From Bog-473 sp963782415 (lineage in GTDB: Bacteria; Actinomycetota; Acidimicrobiia; Acidimicrobiales; RAAP-2): a DNA stretch of 64,000 nt. Below the pieces are notes generated by a model. It was not told where the DNA came from and ran no database searches. It saw nothing but the letters and a program-made list of their open reading frames with translations. The position numbers and the translations under genes were made by a program. The stretch spans positions 496,001 to 560,000 of the forward strand of contig CAWAJT010000004.1 of NCBI GenBank assembly GCA_963782415.1, in the 5' to 3' direction. Below, in pieces: positions 39,815 to 48,427 of this stretch (the stretch's first letter is position 1; each line of letters opens with the position of its first letter).

Positions 39815-42277
39815 GTGCCCCCTTCGCACAACGGCGCGGCGGAAGGCAGCGAGGGCACCGCGCCCACACCGGGCACGCCCACACCGGCACCCCTGAACAG
39901 ACTGCGCGTGGTCGATCTCTCGACCTGGATCGCCGGCGCCTACTGCACGAAGCTGTTGGCGGACGGCGGTGCGGAGGTCATCAAGGTGGAGTCGCCCGAC
40001 GGGGACCCGTTGCGGCGATGGTCGGCGTCAGGGGCCGCAATCGCACCGGGCGACGACGGTGCGCTGTTCAACTTCTTGAGCGCGTCGAAGCTGGGTGTGG
40101 TCGCCGAGGTGGACCAGCCGGAGAGCCTGGCCTCGCTGGAAGCACTCTTGGCATCGGCCGATGCCGTCGTGTGGACCCGGGGTTCGGCGGTGGCGGCGCA
40201 CCCGACGCTGACGCCGCGCGCCCTCCTCGGGAGGCACCCGCACTTGATCGTCACCGCGATCACGCCGTTCGGCCTGGAGGGCCCGTGGAGCGACAAGCCG
40301 GCCACCGAGTTCACACTGCAGGCGTGGTCCGGCGGGATCGTCGGGCTCGCCCGCGGCCTGCCCGATCGCGCGCCCGTCTTCGTCGGGGGTCAGGTCGGGG
40401 AGTGGGTCTCCGGTGTCTTCGGCGCCATCGGCACCCTCGCCGCGGCACGGCGTGGTGAGGCGGGTGGCGAGCTGGTCGACGTTTCCATGCTCGAGGCGTC
40501 GGCCCTGACGCTCACCTATTACCCGGTGACCTTCAACGATCAGCTCGGGCGGCCGATGCGCCGCAAGCGCTTCGTGCCGACGCCGGGGGTCGCCGCGGCC
40601 AGAGACGGGCTCGTCGGCCTCGGGGTGGGGACCGGACAGCAGTGGCTCGACTTCTGCGCCATGGTGGAGCACCCGGAGTGGATGGACGACCCCACGCTCT
40701 TCTTGGACCGCACTGCGCTGACGCCGGACATCAACGGGTGGATCGCCGACCACAGCGTCGAGGAGATTTTGGACCTGGCCTCGGCCTTCAGGATCCCCAA
40801 TGCACCGATCGCCAACGGCGCCAACGTCGCGTCGGTCGAACACTTCCGCGAACGGAAGACCTTTGTCGAAAACCCGCGGGACAGTGCTACGAACCCGCGA
40901 CCGCCCTTCCGGCTCAGTTCCGTCCGACTGGCACCTCCCACGCCGGCCCCTCGACTCGGCGAACACGTCCTCGACGACGTGGCTGCGCGGACAATTCCCG
41001 CCCGCACGAGCCCCGGGAGACCGTCGGCCGCGCTACCGCTCGCGGGGTTGCGGGTCCTCGACATGACGGCCTTCTGGGCCGGTCCGCTCACGGGTCACCT
41101 TCTGGCTCTGCTGGGGGCCGAGGTCATCCACGTCGAATCGGCGTCCCGCCCGGACGGTGCCCGGCTGGTCGGTGGCGTGCCCCAGACCGAAGATCGCTTC
41201 TGGGAGCGTGGCCCGATCTTCGCCGCGCTGAACACCAACAAGAAGAGCATGACGATCGACTTCAGCGATCGGCGCGGTGTCGACCTGGTGCACCGCCTGG
41301 CGGCGACCTGTGACGTGGTCGTCGAGAACTACACGCCGCGGGTGCTGGACCAGATGGGACTCGATTTCGAAGCGCTCAAGGCCGATCGGCCCGATCTCGT
41401 CATGCTGCGGATGCCCGGCTTCGGGCTCGACGGGCCGTGGCGGGACCTCTCGGCCTTCGCTTTCGTGATTGAGGACGCGTCGGGCCTCACCTGGCTCACC
41501 GGACACCCCGATCTCTTGCCCTTCGAGCCCTACACCATCGGCGACCCCAACGCCGGGCTCCATGCGCTGTTCGGGTTGCTGGTCGCGCTCGAGCACCGGG
41601 ACAGGACGGGCGAAAGCTGCCTCGTCGAAGCGGCGATGGTCGACGCCGCGTTGAATGTCGCGGCCGAACAGGTCATCGAGTCCTCCGCCTATGGCGCACT
41701 GCTGGCCCGCGCCGGGAATCGCGGTCCGACAGCGGCGCCGCAGAACCTCTACCGCGCCGCGGCACCCGACGACGACGGCCGCGATGACTCGTGGGTCGCG
41801 CTCGCCGTGGCTACCGACGCGCAGTGGGTGTCGCTGCAGGCTGCCCTCGGCAGTCCCGAGTGGGCGATGGATCCAGACCTGTCCACGGCGACAGGTCGCC
41901 GGGCGGGGCACGATCGCATCGATTCGTTCCTCCAGGAGTGGTGCCGGGCCCGGACGGCCGATGACATCGTGGCGCTCCTGTGGGAGGCCGGCGTCCCGGT
42001 GGCGAAGGTGATGCAGCCGCACCGGCAGCCGGAGTTGGCGCAGCTCGCGGCACGCGGGTTCTTCGAGGAGCTGGACCACCCGGTGATCGGCCGGTCCCGC
42101 TACAGCACCCTGCCGATGCAGTTCTCGCGTGACACCGGTCCGGTCCACCATCGTCACGCCCCCCTCCTCGGCGAGCACAACGAGCAACTGCTCGCCGAAC
42201 TCGGACTGACCCGGTCCGAGATCGACGCACTCGCCACAGATGGGATCATCGGTGACACCCTCCTCCAAGCCGGCTAA
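39815..42277 (+). CDS. Double-domain CaiB/BaiF class III CoA-transferase
   Basis: An 820-aa natural tandem of two CaiB/BaiF domains. Each half starts with the family motif: LRVVDLSTWIAGAYCTKLLA (near residue 29) and LRVLDMTAFWAGPLTGHLLA (near residue 411). The loop that carries the catalytic Asp in formyl-CoA transferase reads VSMLEAS in the first half (Glu) and AAMVDAAL in the second (Asp), so the halves may not be equivalent. The protein would move CoA onto a pathway acid without ATP. Starts at GTG 39815, 2 bp after the crotonase stop. Confidence 0.9.
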   Translation: MPPSHNGAAEGSEGTAPTPGTPTPAPLNRLRVVDLSTWIAGAYCTKLLADGGAEVIKVESPDGDPLRRWSASGAAIAPGDDGALFNFLSASKLGVVAEVDQPESLASLEALLASADAVVWTRGSAVAAHPTLTPRALLGRHPHLIVTAITPFGLEGPWSDKPATEFTLQAWSGGIVGLARGLPDRAPVFVGGQVGEWVSGVFGAIGTLAAARRGEAGGELVDVSMLEASALTLTYYPVTFNDQLGRPMRRKRFVPTPGVAAARDGLVGLGVGTGQQWLDFCAMVEHPEWMDDPTLFLDRTALTPDINGWIADHSVEEILDLASAFRIPNAPIANGANVASVEHFRERKTFVENPRDSATNPRPPFRLSSVRLAPPTPAPRLGEHVLDDVAARTIPARTSPGRPSAALPLAGLRVLDMTAFWAGPLTGHLLALLGAEVIHVESASRPDGARLVGGVPQTEDRFWERGPIFAALNTNKKSMTIDFSDRRGVDLVHRLAATCDVVVENYTPRVLDQMGLDFEALKADRPDLVMLRMPGFGLDGPWRDLSAFAFVIEDASGLTWLTGHPDLLPFEPYTIGDPNAGLHALFGLLVALEHRDRTGESCLVEAAMVDAALNVAAEQVIESSAYGALLARAGNRGPTAAPQNLYRAAAPDDDGRDDSWVALAVATDAQWVSLQAALGSPEWAMDPDLSTATGRRAGHDRIDSFLQEWCRARTADDIVALLWEAGVPVAKVMQPHRQPELAQLAARGFFEELDHPVIGRSRYSTLPMQFSRDTGPVHHRHAPLLGEHNEQLLAELGLTRSEIDALATDGIIGDTLLQAG

Positions 42278-42308
42278 GGGCCGGGCGCCAGCGCCCTATC
42301 CTTCTGGG

Positions 42309-42917
42309 ATGGGATTCGAGGCCGCTCCGTTCGACGTCGTCGAGGCTTCGCGTCGCGTCTGGCTCGAGCGCTGGGACCCCGAAGCCGCCTCGGGGATGGC
42401 CGTGTTCACCGCCATCCTGCGCTCGTACCAACTGCTCAACGATCAGGTCACCAACGTGATGAAGAGCCACGACCTGTCGTTCGCCCGCTACGAGGTGCTC
42501 ACCTGGCTGGCGACCGACCCGGAGTCGTCGCTCACCCTCAGCTGGATCAGCAAGACGCTCCGGATCCCGCCGGCCACGGTGACCAACATCATCGACCGGT
42601 TGGAGGACGAAAAGCTCGTGCGGCGCGTGGCCCACCCCTCCGACGCCCGGACCACGCTGGCCGTGATCACGCCGAGGGGCAAGCGAGTCGCCATGGAGGC
42701 GACCCAGGACCTCAACGCCACGGTCTACGAGCAGATCGGGTTATCCGAGCCGCAGCGGAGCCGGCTACTCGACCTCCTGGCCGTCCTCCGCGTGAGCGGG
42801 AACGAGTTCGACGTTGACCGCTCGGGTGAGGTCATTGAGCAAGTCGAGACCCGGCAGGCTCGCAAGAGCGGAGGTACCACGCGCAACGGGCGCAAGAACC
42901 GCTTCGAAGTCGCATAG
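42309..42917 (+). CDS. MarR-family transcriptional regulator
   Basis: A 202-aa winged-helix protein. The MarR DNA-binding region is SLTLSWISKTLRIPPATVTN followed by IIDRLEDEKLVRRVAHPSDA and RTTLAVITPRGK (the wing). The N-terminal helix (AVFTAILRSYQLLNDQVTNV) is the dimer interface. ATG 42309 is preceded by TATCCT (42297-42302) with a 6-nt gap, a leaderless-type start. It sits between the CoA-transferase and Rieske genes, so it probably controls this catabolic cluster in response to an intermediate. The C-terminal tail is basic. Confidence 0.9.
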   Translation: MGFEAAPFDVVEASRRVWLERWDPEAASGMAVFTAILRSYQLLNDQVTNVMKSHDLSFARYEVLTWLATDPESSLTLSWISKTLRIPPATVTNIIDRLEDEKLVRRVAHPSDARTTLAVITPRGKRVAMEATQDLNATVYEQIGLSEPQRSRLLDLLAVLRVSGNEFDVDRSGEVIEQVETRQARKSGGTTRNGRKNRFEVA

Positions 42918-42937
42918 GGACAAGTGGAGAGGATCGT

Positions 42938-44302
42938 ATGGCGATCACGGATCGGAAATGGGCGGCACTCCCGGTGCCCTACGCCATGGAGTACCCCGAC
43001 CGCGCCCCCAAGGAGCGCTACTACGACCCGGACTTCTTCCAGATGGAGGTCGACCAGCTGTGGTCGCGCGTCTGGCAGATGGCCTGTCGGCTCGAGGAGA
43101 TCCCCGAGCCCAACGACTTCGTCGAGTACGAGATCCTCGACCAGTCGATCGTGGTGGTGCGCACGCCGGACCTCGGTGTGCGGGCGTTCCAGAACACCTG
43201 CCGGCACCGCGGGGTGAAGGTCGCCGAGGGCCGGGGTACGTGCGAGACCGGCTTTGTCTGTCCTTTCCACGGCTGGTGTTACGGCCCCGACGGCACGAAC
43301 TCCTTCGTGACGCGTTCCAAGACGTTCTCTGAACACAATCTGCAACCACAGGACCTGAACCTCACCCCCGTACGTTGCGAGATGTGGGGCGGCTGTGCCT
43401 GGATCAACCTCTATGACGCGGCGCCGCCGCTGCGCGAGTGCATCGAGCCCTTCGCCAGCACGCAGGACGAGTGGCTGGCCGCGTCGTACCGCACCGAGTG
43501 GTGGCAGGCGGCGCGCCTCCCTGTGAATTGGAAGCTCGCCGAAGAGGCGTTCATGGAGCAGTACCACGTGATCGAGACGCACCCCGAGCTCGTCATCCCC
43601 GACCGGTTCCCCTCGCCCAAGGCGAGGGAGATCGATCCCAGAGCGTTCGTCGAGGCGGAGCTCCACTATCTGCGCGTGATGAGCGAGGGCATGGCCGGGA
43701 TGGTGCATGCCAAGGACGTTCGCCTCGCCGAAGGTCTGCGCGACGTGGAGCTGCCCACCGACCCTTTGCAGGCCGTCGACACCTGGCACCGGAACCTGAA
43801 CGATGCTGTGACCCGCTGGCACCGCGAGCAGGGCAGTCCGATGCCCGACCTGAACGAGTTGGAAGCGCGCGGCATCAACGAGTCGATGGACTACTGCTTC
43901 CCGCACTACTTCATGTTGCCGATGTACTCGAGCGCGACCTCCTATCGCTTCCGCCCGCTCGGCCCCGAAGAGACGCTGATGGAGATCTGGTCGCTGACCC
44001 GGTATCCAGAAGGGGAGGAGCCGGGCAAGCCGAACCCGCCCGAGGTGTGGGAGTGCGACGACGCCCGGTGGCCGCCCATCCCCACCCAGGACTTCTCCAA
44101 CCTGCCGCGTCAACAGAAGGGTCTGCACAACAAGGGGTTCGAGTACATGCGGCTCTCCGAACAGGTGGAGGGCGGTCTCTCGAATTTCGAGCGGACGGTC
44201 GACGGCTTCCTTGCCGGCCTGCCCTATGAAAAGCTGTTCCAGGCGCTGCGGGCCGTGAACGTGAACCCGCTGGAGAGCCCGGTGGCCGACCTCGGCTTCT
44301 GA
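42938..44302 (+). CDS. Rieske non-haem iron ring-hydroxylating oxygenase, alpha subunit
   Basis: A 454-aa oxygenase. The Rieske [2Fe-2S] motif is CxH-x17-CxxH in CRHRGVKVAEGRGTCETG followed by FVCPFHGWCYG. The catalytic domain follows with LPVNWKLAEEAFMEQYHVIE and THPEL, providing the His pair of the mononuclear iron site. The family includes aromatic dioxygenases, O-demethylases and KshA-type steroid hydroxylases; similarity is too general to choose. No beta subunit or reductase is next to it. GGAGAGG lies upstream of ATG 42938, 20 bp after the MarR stop, so cotranscription is likely. Confidence 0.92.
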   Translation: MAITDRKWAALPVPYAMEYPDRAPKERYYDPDFFQMEVDQLWSRVWQMACRLEEIPEPNDFVEYEILDQSIVVVRTPDLGVRAFQNTCRHRGVKVAEGRGTCETGFVCPFHGWCYGPDGTNSFVTRSKTFSEHNLQPQDLNLTPVRCEMWGGCAWINLYDAAPPLRECIEPFASTQDEWLAASYRTEWWQAARLPVNWKLAEEAFMEQYHVIETHPELVIPDRFPSPKAREIDPRAFVEAELHYLRVMSEGMAGMVHAKDVRLAEGLRDVELPTDPLQAVDTWHRNLNDAVTRWHREQGSPMPDLNELEARGINESMDYCFPHYFMLPMYSSATSYRFRPLGPEETLMEIWSLTRYPEGEEPGKPNPPEVWECDDARWPPIPTQDFSNLPRQQKGLHNKGFEYMRLSEQVEGGLSNFERTVDGFLAGLPYEKLFQALRAVNVNPLESPVADLGF

Positions 44303-44327
44303 CGCCACGGCGTGCAAGCCTGAAGGG

Positions 44328-45017
44328 ATGGACCTCGCCGAACTCTTGGCCCTGCCGGGCGTGCGAGAGGAGAGCATGCTCCGATCCCGTGTCGGCTTCC
44401 TGGCCCTTCACGGGGGCTCGCAGGATCGGGGGACCGAGGAGATCGCCCGCCGCGCCGCCGGGGAAGCGGGCGCATCCTTCTACGCCATCGTGCAACCACC
44501 GGGGTTGCGCGTCCATCTGACGTCGCGGCTGCACGACCCGGCCCACTCGCCGCGTTTGCAGGACTTCTTGGCCCATGTCGACATCGCCATCTCGGTGCAC
44601 GGGTTCGGGCGCGACGGGTTCGTGTTCTGGGTCGATCCCGATCGCGGGCTCGTTCTCGAGCCCTACGGGCCCGCGCACAAGGGGCGCCAGACCGGGCCGT
44701 TGCGCGGGGTCATTCTCGGTGGTTGCAATGCGGAGCTGCTCGACGCGGCGCGCCAGCTGTTTCGGGACCGTTTCCCGGGCTATCACGTCGCCGACGAGCG
44801 CGTCCGGCTCGGGTTCCACCGCGACAACCCGGTCAATCTGCCGGCGGCCCACGGGGTCCAGGTCGAGCTGCCACCTGGCCTGCGTGGCATCGGCGACCTC
44901 GGCGAGGGTGTCGTGCCCCGCCAGGACGGCGTCGTACGCGACGTCGTGGCCGTGCTCGTGGAGTTGGCTGCACGCGCCGAGGTCCTCGCCGGTGCGGCGG
45001 GAGCGACGCGGGTCTGA
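44328..45017 (+). CDS. Poly-gamma-glutamate hydrolase family protein (DUF867)
   Basis: A 229-aa protein of the poly-gamma-glutamate hydrolase family (PF05908), zinc peptidases related to carboxypeptidases. Family signatures are FLALHGGSQDRGTEEIARRA (zinc-site HGG...E) and IAISVHGFGRDG. The C-terminal RVRLGFHRDNPVNLPAAHGV holds further conserved residues. There is no signal peptide, so it is probably cytoplasmic. Such enzymes were first known from phages that strip poly-glutamate capsules; chromosomal actinobacterial members have no assigned role. No linked phage genes are seen. Confidence 0.78.
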   Translation: MDLAELLALPGVREESMLRSRVGFLALHGGSQDRGTEEIARRAAGEAGASFYAIVQPPGLRVHLTSRLHDPAHSPRLQDFLAHVDIAISVHGFGRDGFVFWVDPDRGLVLEPYGPAHKGRQTGPLRGVILGGCNAELLDAARQLFRDRFPGYHVADERVRLGFHRDNPVNLPAAHGVQVELPPGLRGIGDLGEGVVPRQDGVVRDVVAVLVELAARAEVLAGAAGATRV

Positions 45018-45056
45018 GCGTTTAGGCGCCTCCCGCGGGGGCGTCGGTCGAGCGGT

Positions 45057-47648
45057 TCATTCCGCCAGCAGAGCCCCGGCGACCGGGTCGAGCGGTTCGT
45101 GGGAGGAGAGGAGCTGCTCTGTGCACTCGGTGTTGAGCGGCCGGCCGAGGTGGAAGCCCTGCGCGAACCGGCAGCCCAGGGCACGCAGGGCACTTTCCTG
45201 GGCGGGGTTCTCCACGCCTTCGCCGATGGTCTCGTAGCCGAGCGTCTGCGCCAGTTGAACCATGGCCGCGGCCAGGCTGTGGGAGTCGTCGCCAAAGCCC
45301 AGGCTCTGCACGAACGACTTGTCGATCTTGACGATGTCGACCTGTAACCGGTCGAGATGGGACATGGATGAGTAGCCGGTCCCGAAGTCGTCGAGTGCAA
45401 TGCGCACGCCGAGGGTGCGCAGCTCCACCAGGTTGCGTACCGTCGTCTCGTTGTCGGCGAGCGCCGCGCTCTCGGTGATTTCGAGGATGAGGCAGCGGGG
45501 GTCGAACCGGCAGGCCTCGATCTCCGCCGTGATCCGCTGCCCCAGGTCGGGGTCGACGAGCTGACCCGGTGAGAGGTTGACGCTCATGACCAGCCCGGAG
45601 CTCGCCAGGCCCATCTGGTTCCACTGGCGCGCCTGGGTGCAGGCGGAGCGCAACACGAACGAGTCGATCGCGCCGATCAGTCCCAGCTCCTCGGCCAGCG
45701 GCACGAAGAGGCGGGGGTCGACCAGGCCGCCGATCGGGTGGCTCCATCGGACGAGCGCCTCGAAGCCGATGACGCGGCCCGAGTCGAGGTCGACGATTGG
45801 CTGGTAGTGGGCGAGCAGGTCACCGTCGCGGATGGCCGCCCGCAGTTCGCGCTCCTGTTCGATGCGAGCCAGCACCGCCGCGTGCATCTCGTTGCGGTAG
45901 GTCTCGAAGCCGTTCTTGCCGCCCTCCTTCGCCCTGTACATGGCGATGTCGGCGTTCCGCAGCAGCTGTTCGCTCGTGATGCCGGGCTCGTCGAAGGCGA
46001 TCCCGATGCTGCCGGTCGAGGTGGCCGGTCGGGACTCTCTCGGGACGTCGAGACGGAGGGATTCGACAATGCGCCCCGCCAGCTGCGTCACGTCGTCGCG
46101 AGACCAGACGTCCTCAATGAGGACGGCGAACTCATCGCCGCCGAGCCTCGCCGCGGTGTCGAGGGGTCGGAGGCACTCGGCGAGCTTCGTCGCCACCCGC
46201 TTCAGCAGCTGGTCCCCCTCGCCGTGGCCCAGGCTGTCGTTCACCGTCTTGAAGTCGTCGAGGTCGATGAACAGGACGGCGAGGTGGGATCCGGTGTGCC
46301 CGATGCGCGCCAACGCATGCTCGAGCCGGTCCTGGAACAGGGCCTTGTTGGCCAAACCGGTCAACGAGTCATGGAAGGCCCGGTACTCGAGCTCGTCTTC
46401 CAGCCTGATGCGATCGGTGATGTCACGGAAACTCCACACCCGACCGACGATCTGTCCGGCCACCGTCTGCGGCTTCGAGGTCAGCTCGAGGGCGCGGCCG
46501 TCCTTGAATTCGAGCGTCTCGAAACTCTCGTTGTCCGGGTTCAGCTGGAGATCCCGCCAGCGCGTCGTGAAGACCTGCGGATTGATCAGCTGGTCCAACA
46601 CGTACGCGAGCTTGGCGGCCTCGTCGCCGATGGAGACATATTCGGTCGAGATGTTCCACATGTCGGAGAAACGCCGGTTGAAGCCGGTGATGACGCCGTC
46701 CATGTTGATGACGAGCACCCCGTCGGCGGTGGAGTCCAGGGTGGCGGTGAGGAGGGAGAGGGCGTCGCTCAACTGGTGCTCGGCCTTGTGCTGGGCTGAC
46801 GCGTCGTGCGCGGAGATCACGAAGCCTTCGACTGTCGGGTCGTCGATCAGGTCCACGATGCTGAGTTCGAACGGCACCGTGACGACGCCGTCGTGGCGCA
46901 GCAACCGGACCCGGATCGTGACCGGGTGCGTGGCCGTGGCGCCCCGTCCGGCCTCGGCCAGCGCGGCCATGACCTGGGGGCGGTCGGGCTCGGCGACGAT
47001 GTCGGTGAGGGGCCGCATCTCAATGAGCTCGGGGTCGTGGCCGAGCAGCCGCGTGATGGCACCCGAGGCGGACTCGAGCAGCCCGGTGGCCGAGACCAGC
47101 ATGATGACCGAACCCGCGTTGTGCACAAGGGACCGGAAGCGCGCTTCACGGCCGCTGGCCAACTCGAAGCGCCGGCGATTGGTGAGATCGCGCAGACACA
47201 GGAGGGCGAATTGTCGACCGGAGAGTTGGAGCGGCGTGCCGACGATTTCGACCAGGCGCCAGCCGGTGACTGACTTGACGCGGATCTCAATAGGGTCGCC
47301 GACATCCTTGCTCTGGATGCTGGTGAGCGAGCGGAGCACGAGTTCGTGGTCGTCGGGATGTACGAGGCTGAGGCCCGAGATGCCGACACCGTCGGACATG
47401 GTCAGGCCGAAAAGGCGCAGCGCGGACGCGTTGCCCCAGGCAACGTTGCCCTCTTCGTCGACGATGACGACACTGTCGGGAAGCTTGAGCAGCGCGCTGG
47501 CCATGGAGGCCACGTCCTCGTGCGAAGGCGGTCCGTCGGACGAGCCGCCGGCGGTGGGAACCACAGGCCTTTTCCCGCGCCCGGTTTCGGGCTTCCGTTG
47601 CACCCGTCGTCGCAGTTGACCCACCCCCTCGCCGCCCGGCTCTCTCAT
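45057..47648 (-). CDS. PAS-PAS-PAS-GGDEF-EAL c-di-GMP signalling protein
   Basis: An 863-aa cytoplasmic signalling protein with three PAS-like domains (about residues 50-160, 175-285 and 300-415), then GGDEF and EAL domains. The cyclase motif is intact (AARLGGDEFAVL), with FIDLDDFKTVNDSLGHGEGD upstream. The phosphodiesterase motif is intact (IGFEALVRWSHP), with the LALDDFGTGYSS-type loop (VRIALDDFGTGYSSMSHLDR) and VKIDKSFVQSL. Both activities may therefore exist, with PAS sensing choosing between them. No transmembrane helix is present. ATG 47648 has only a weak ribosome-binding site. It has no cotranscribed partner. Confidence 0.95.
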   Translation of the reverse strand: MREPGGEGVGQLRRRVQRKPETGRGKRPVVPTAGGSSDGPPSHEDVASMASALLKLPDSVVIVDEEGNVAWGNASALRLFGLTMSDGVGISGLSLVHPDDHELVLRSLTSIQSKDVGDPIEIRVKSVTGWRLVEIVGTPLQLSGRQFALLCLRDLTNRRRFELASGREARFRSLVHNAGSVIMLVSATGLLESASGAITRLLGHDPELIEMRPLTDIVAEPDRPQVMAALAEAGRGATATHPVTIRVRLLRHDGVVTVPFELSIVDLIDDPTVEGFVISAHDASAQHKAEHQLSDALSLLTATLDSTADGVLVINMDGVITGFNRRFSDMWNISTEYVSIGDEAAKLAYVLDQLINPQVFTTRWRDLQLNPDNESFETLEFKDGRALELTSKPQTVAGQIVGRVWSFRDITDRIRLEDELEYRAFHDSLTGLANKALFQDRLEHALARIGHTGSHLAVLFIDLDDFKTVNDSLGHGEGDQLLKRVATKLAECLRPLDTAARLGGDEFAVLIEDVWSRDDVTQLAGRIVESLRLDVPRESRPATSTGSIGIAFDEPGITSEQLLRNADIAMYRAKEGGKNGFETYRNEMHAAVLARIEQERELRAAIRDGDLLAHYQPIVDLDSGRVIGFEALVRWSHPIGGLVDPRLFVPLAEELGLIGAIDSFVLRSACTQARQWNQMGLASSGLVMSVNLSPGQLVDPDLGQRITAEIEACRFDPRCLILEITESAALADNETTVRNLVELRTLGVRIALDDFGTGYSSMSHLDRLQVDIVKIDKSFVQSLGFGDDSHSLAAAMVQLAQTLGYETIGEGVENPAQESALRALGCRFAQGFHLGRPLNTECTEQLLSSHEPLDPVAGALLAE

Positions 47649-47771
47649 TTCGTCCCAGCCAACCCTTTTCTGTCGGACAATTCGGCCTCAACGGAGGTTG
47701 TAATCAGGTTGCACAGGCACCGCCCAGTCCGGATGCGGGTTTGGAGATGGCGGGAGCCCGCTGCCGTTGCC

Positions 47772-48344
47772 TCAGGCGCCGGTGGCGATCGCCCGGAGCT
47801 CGTCGACCGACTCGCGCATGATCACGGCGAGGTCCGTTTCCTCGTCACCGTCGGCGACCCAGCGCTGCATGGCCACGCGCAGCAGGGTCATGCCGGCGTC
47901 GGCGGCCAGGGTCGCTTGCGGTTCCGTCACGCCGCGCTGATGCAGGGCATCGACCACGGCGGCGGCGTAGTCGGACAATTTGGCCAGCTCGCGCTCGTGC
48001 AGCTCAGGGTTGGCGGCAATGACGGCCTGGCGCTGGCGGGTCAGGTCCCGGCGTGACTTACCGAGCATGACAGCGGCGGCCTGGAGGCCGGCGGCCACCG
48101 CGTCGAGCGGCCCGGCACCGGGGGGCGCCCCGGCCACGCCGTCGACGATCCGCTCCTTGAGGATGGCGGATCCGCCGAAAAGGACCTCGCGCTTGTCGGC
48201 GAAGTGGCGGAAGAAGGTGCGCTCGGTCAGCCCCGCCTCCTCGGCGATCTGGGCGGCCGTGGTCTGGTCGAATCCACGTTCTGAGTAGAGGGCGAGGGCT
48301 GCCTCTTGCAGGCGACCCCGGCTGTCCGGCTCCCATCGACCCAT
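47772..48344 (-). CDS. TetR-family transcriptional regulator
   Basis: A 190-aa TetR regulator. The N-terminal HTH is LQEAALALYSERGFDQTTAA followed by QIAEEAGLTERTFFRHFADK. The C-terminal helices form the ligand domain (LTRQRQAVIAANPELHEREL). ATG 48344 is chosen because the upstream in-frame codons lie inside the operator. It faces the epimerase gene at 48428; the 83-bp gap contains a 29-bp perfect palindrome, so it probably represses both genes until a ligand binds. Confidence 0.92.
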   Translation of the reverse strand: MGRWEPDSRGRLQEAALALYSERGFDQTTAAQIAEEAGLTERTFFRHFADKREVLFGGSAILKERIVDGVAGAPPGAGPLDAVAAGLQAAAVMLGKSRRDLTRQRQAVIAANPELHERELAKLSDYAAAVVDALHQRGVTEPQATLAADAGMTLLRVAMQRWVADGDEETDLAVIMRESVDELRAIATGA

Positions 48345-48360
48345 GCCACGGATCCTACCG

Positions 48361-48413
48361 TTGACAGTCACTGACATCAGGCCTATGGTTATGTCAGTTA
48401 CTGACATAACCAT
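48361..48413. promoter_or_regulatory. TetR operator: 29-bp perfect palindrome plus a second half-matching box
   Basis: Positions 48385-48413 form a palindrome with 14-bp arms around T48399; the left arm is ATGGTTATGTCAGT. A second box, TGACAGTCACTGACA (48362-48376), shares the ACTGACA half. Both lie between the divergent TetR and epimerase genes, right where the epimerase promoter should be. Confidence 0.75.
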
Positions 48414-48427
48414 TCGGAGGACCCACC

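Noticed and set aside
41033..42268. Minus-strand frame opposite the CoA-transferase
   Set aside because: Antisense shadow of a gene with clear CaiB motifs in both halves.
42725..44377. 550-aa minus-strand frame opposite the Rieske oxygenase
   Set aside because: Antisense shadow; the plus strand has the full Rieske and iron-site motifs and a ribosome-binding site.
45738..47619. Plus-strand frames opposite the GGDEF-EAL gene
   Set aside because: Antisense shadows with no recognisable domains.
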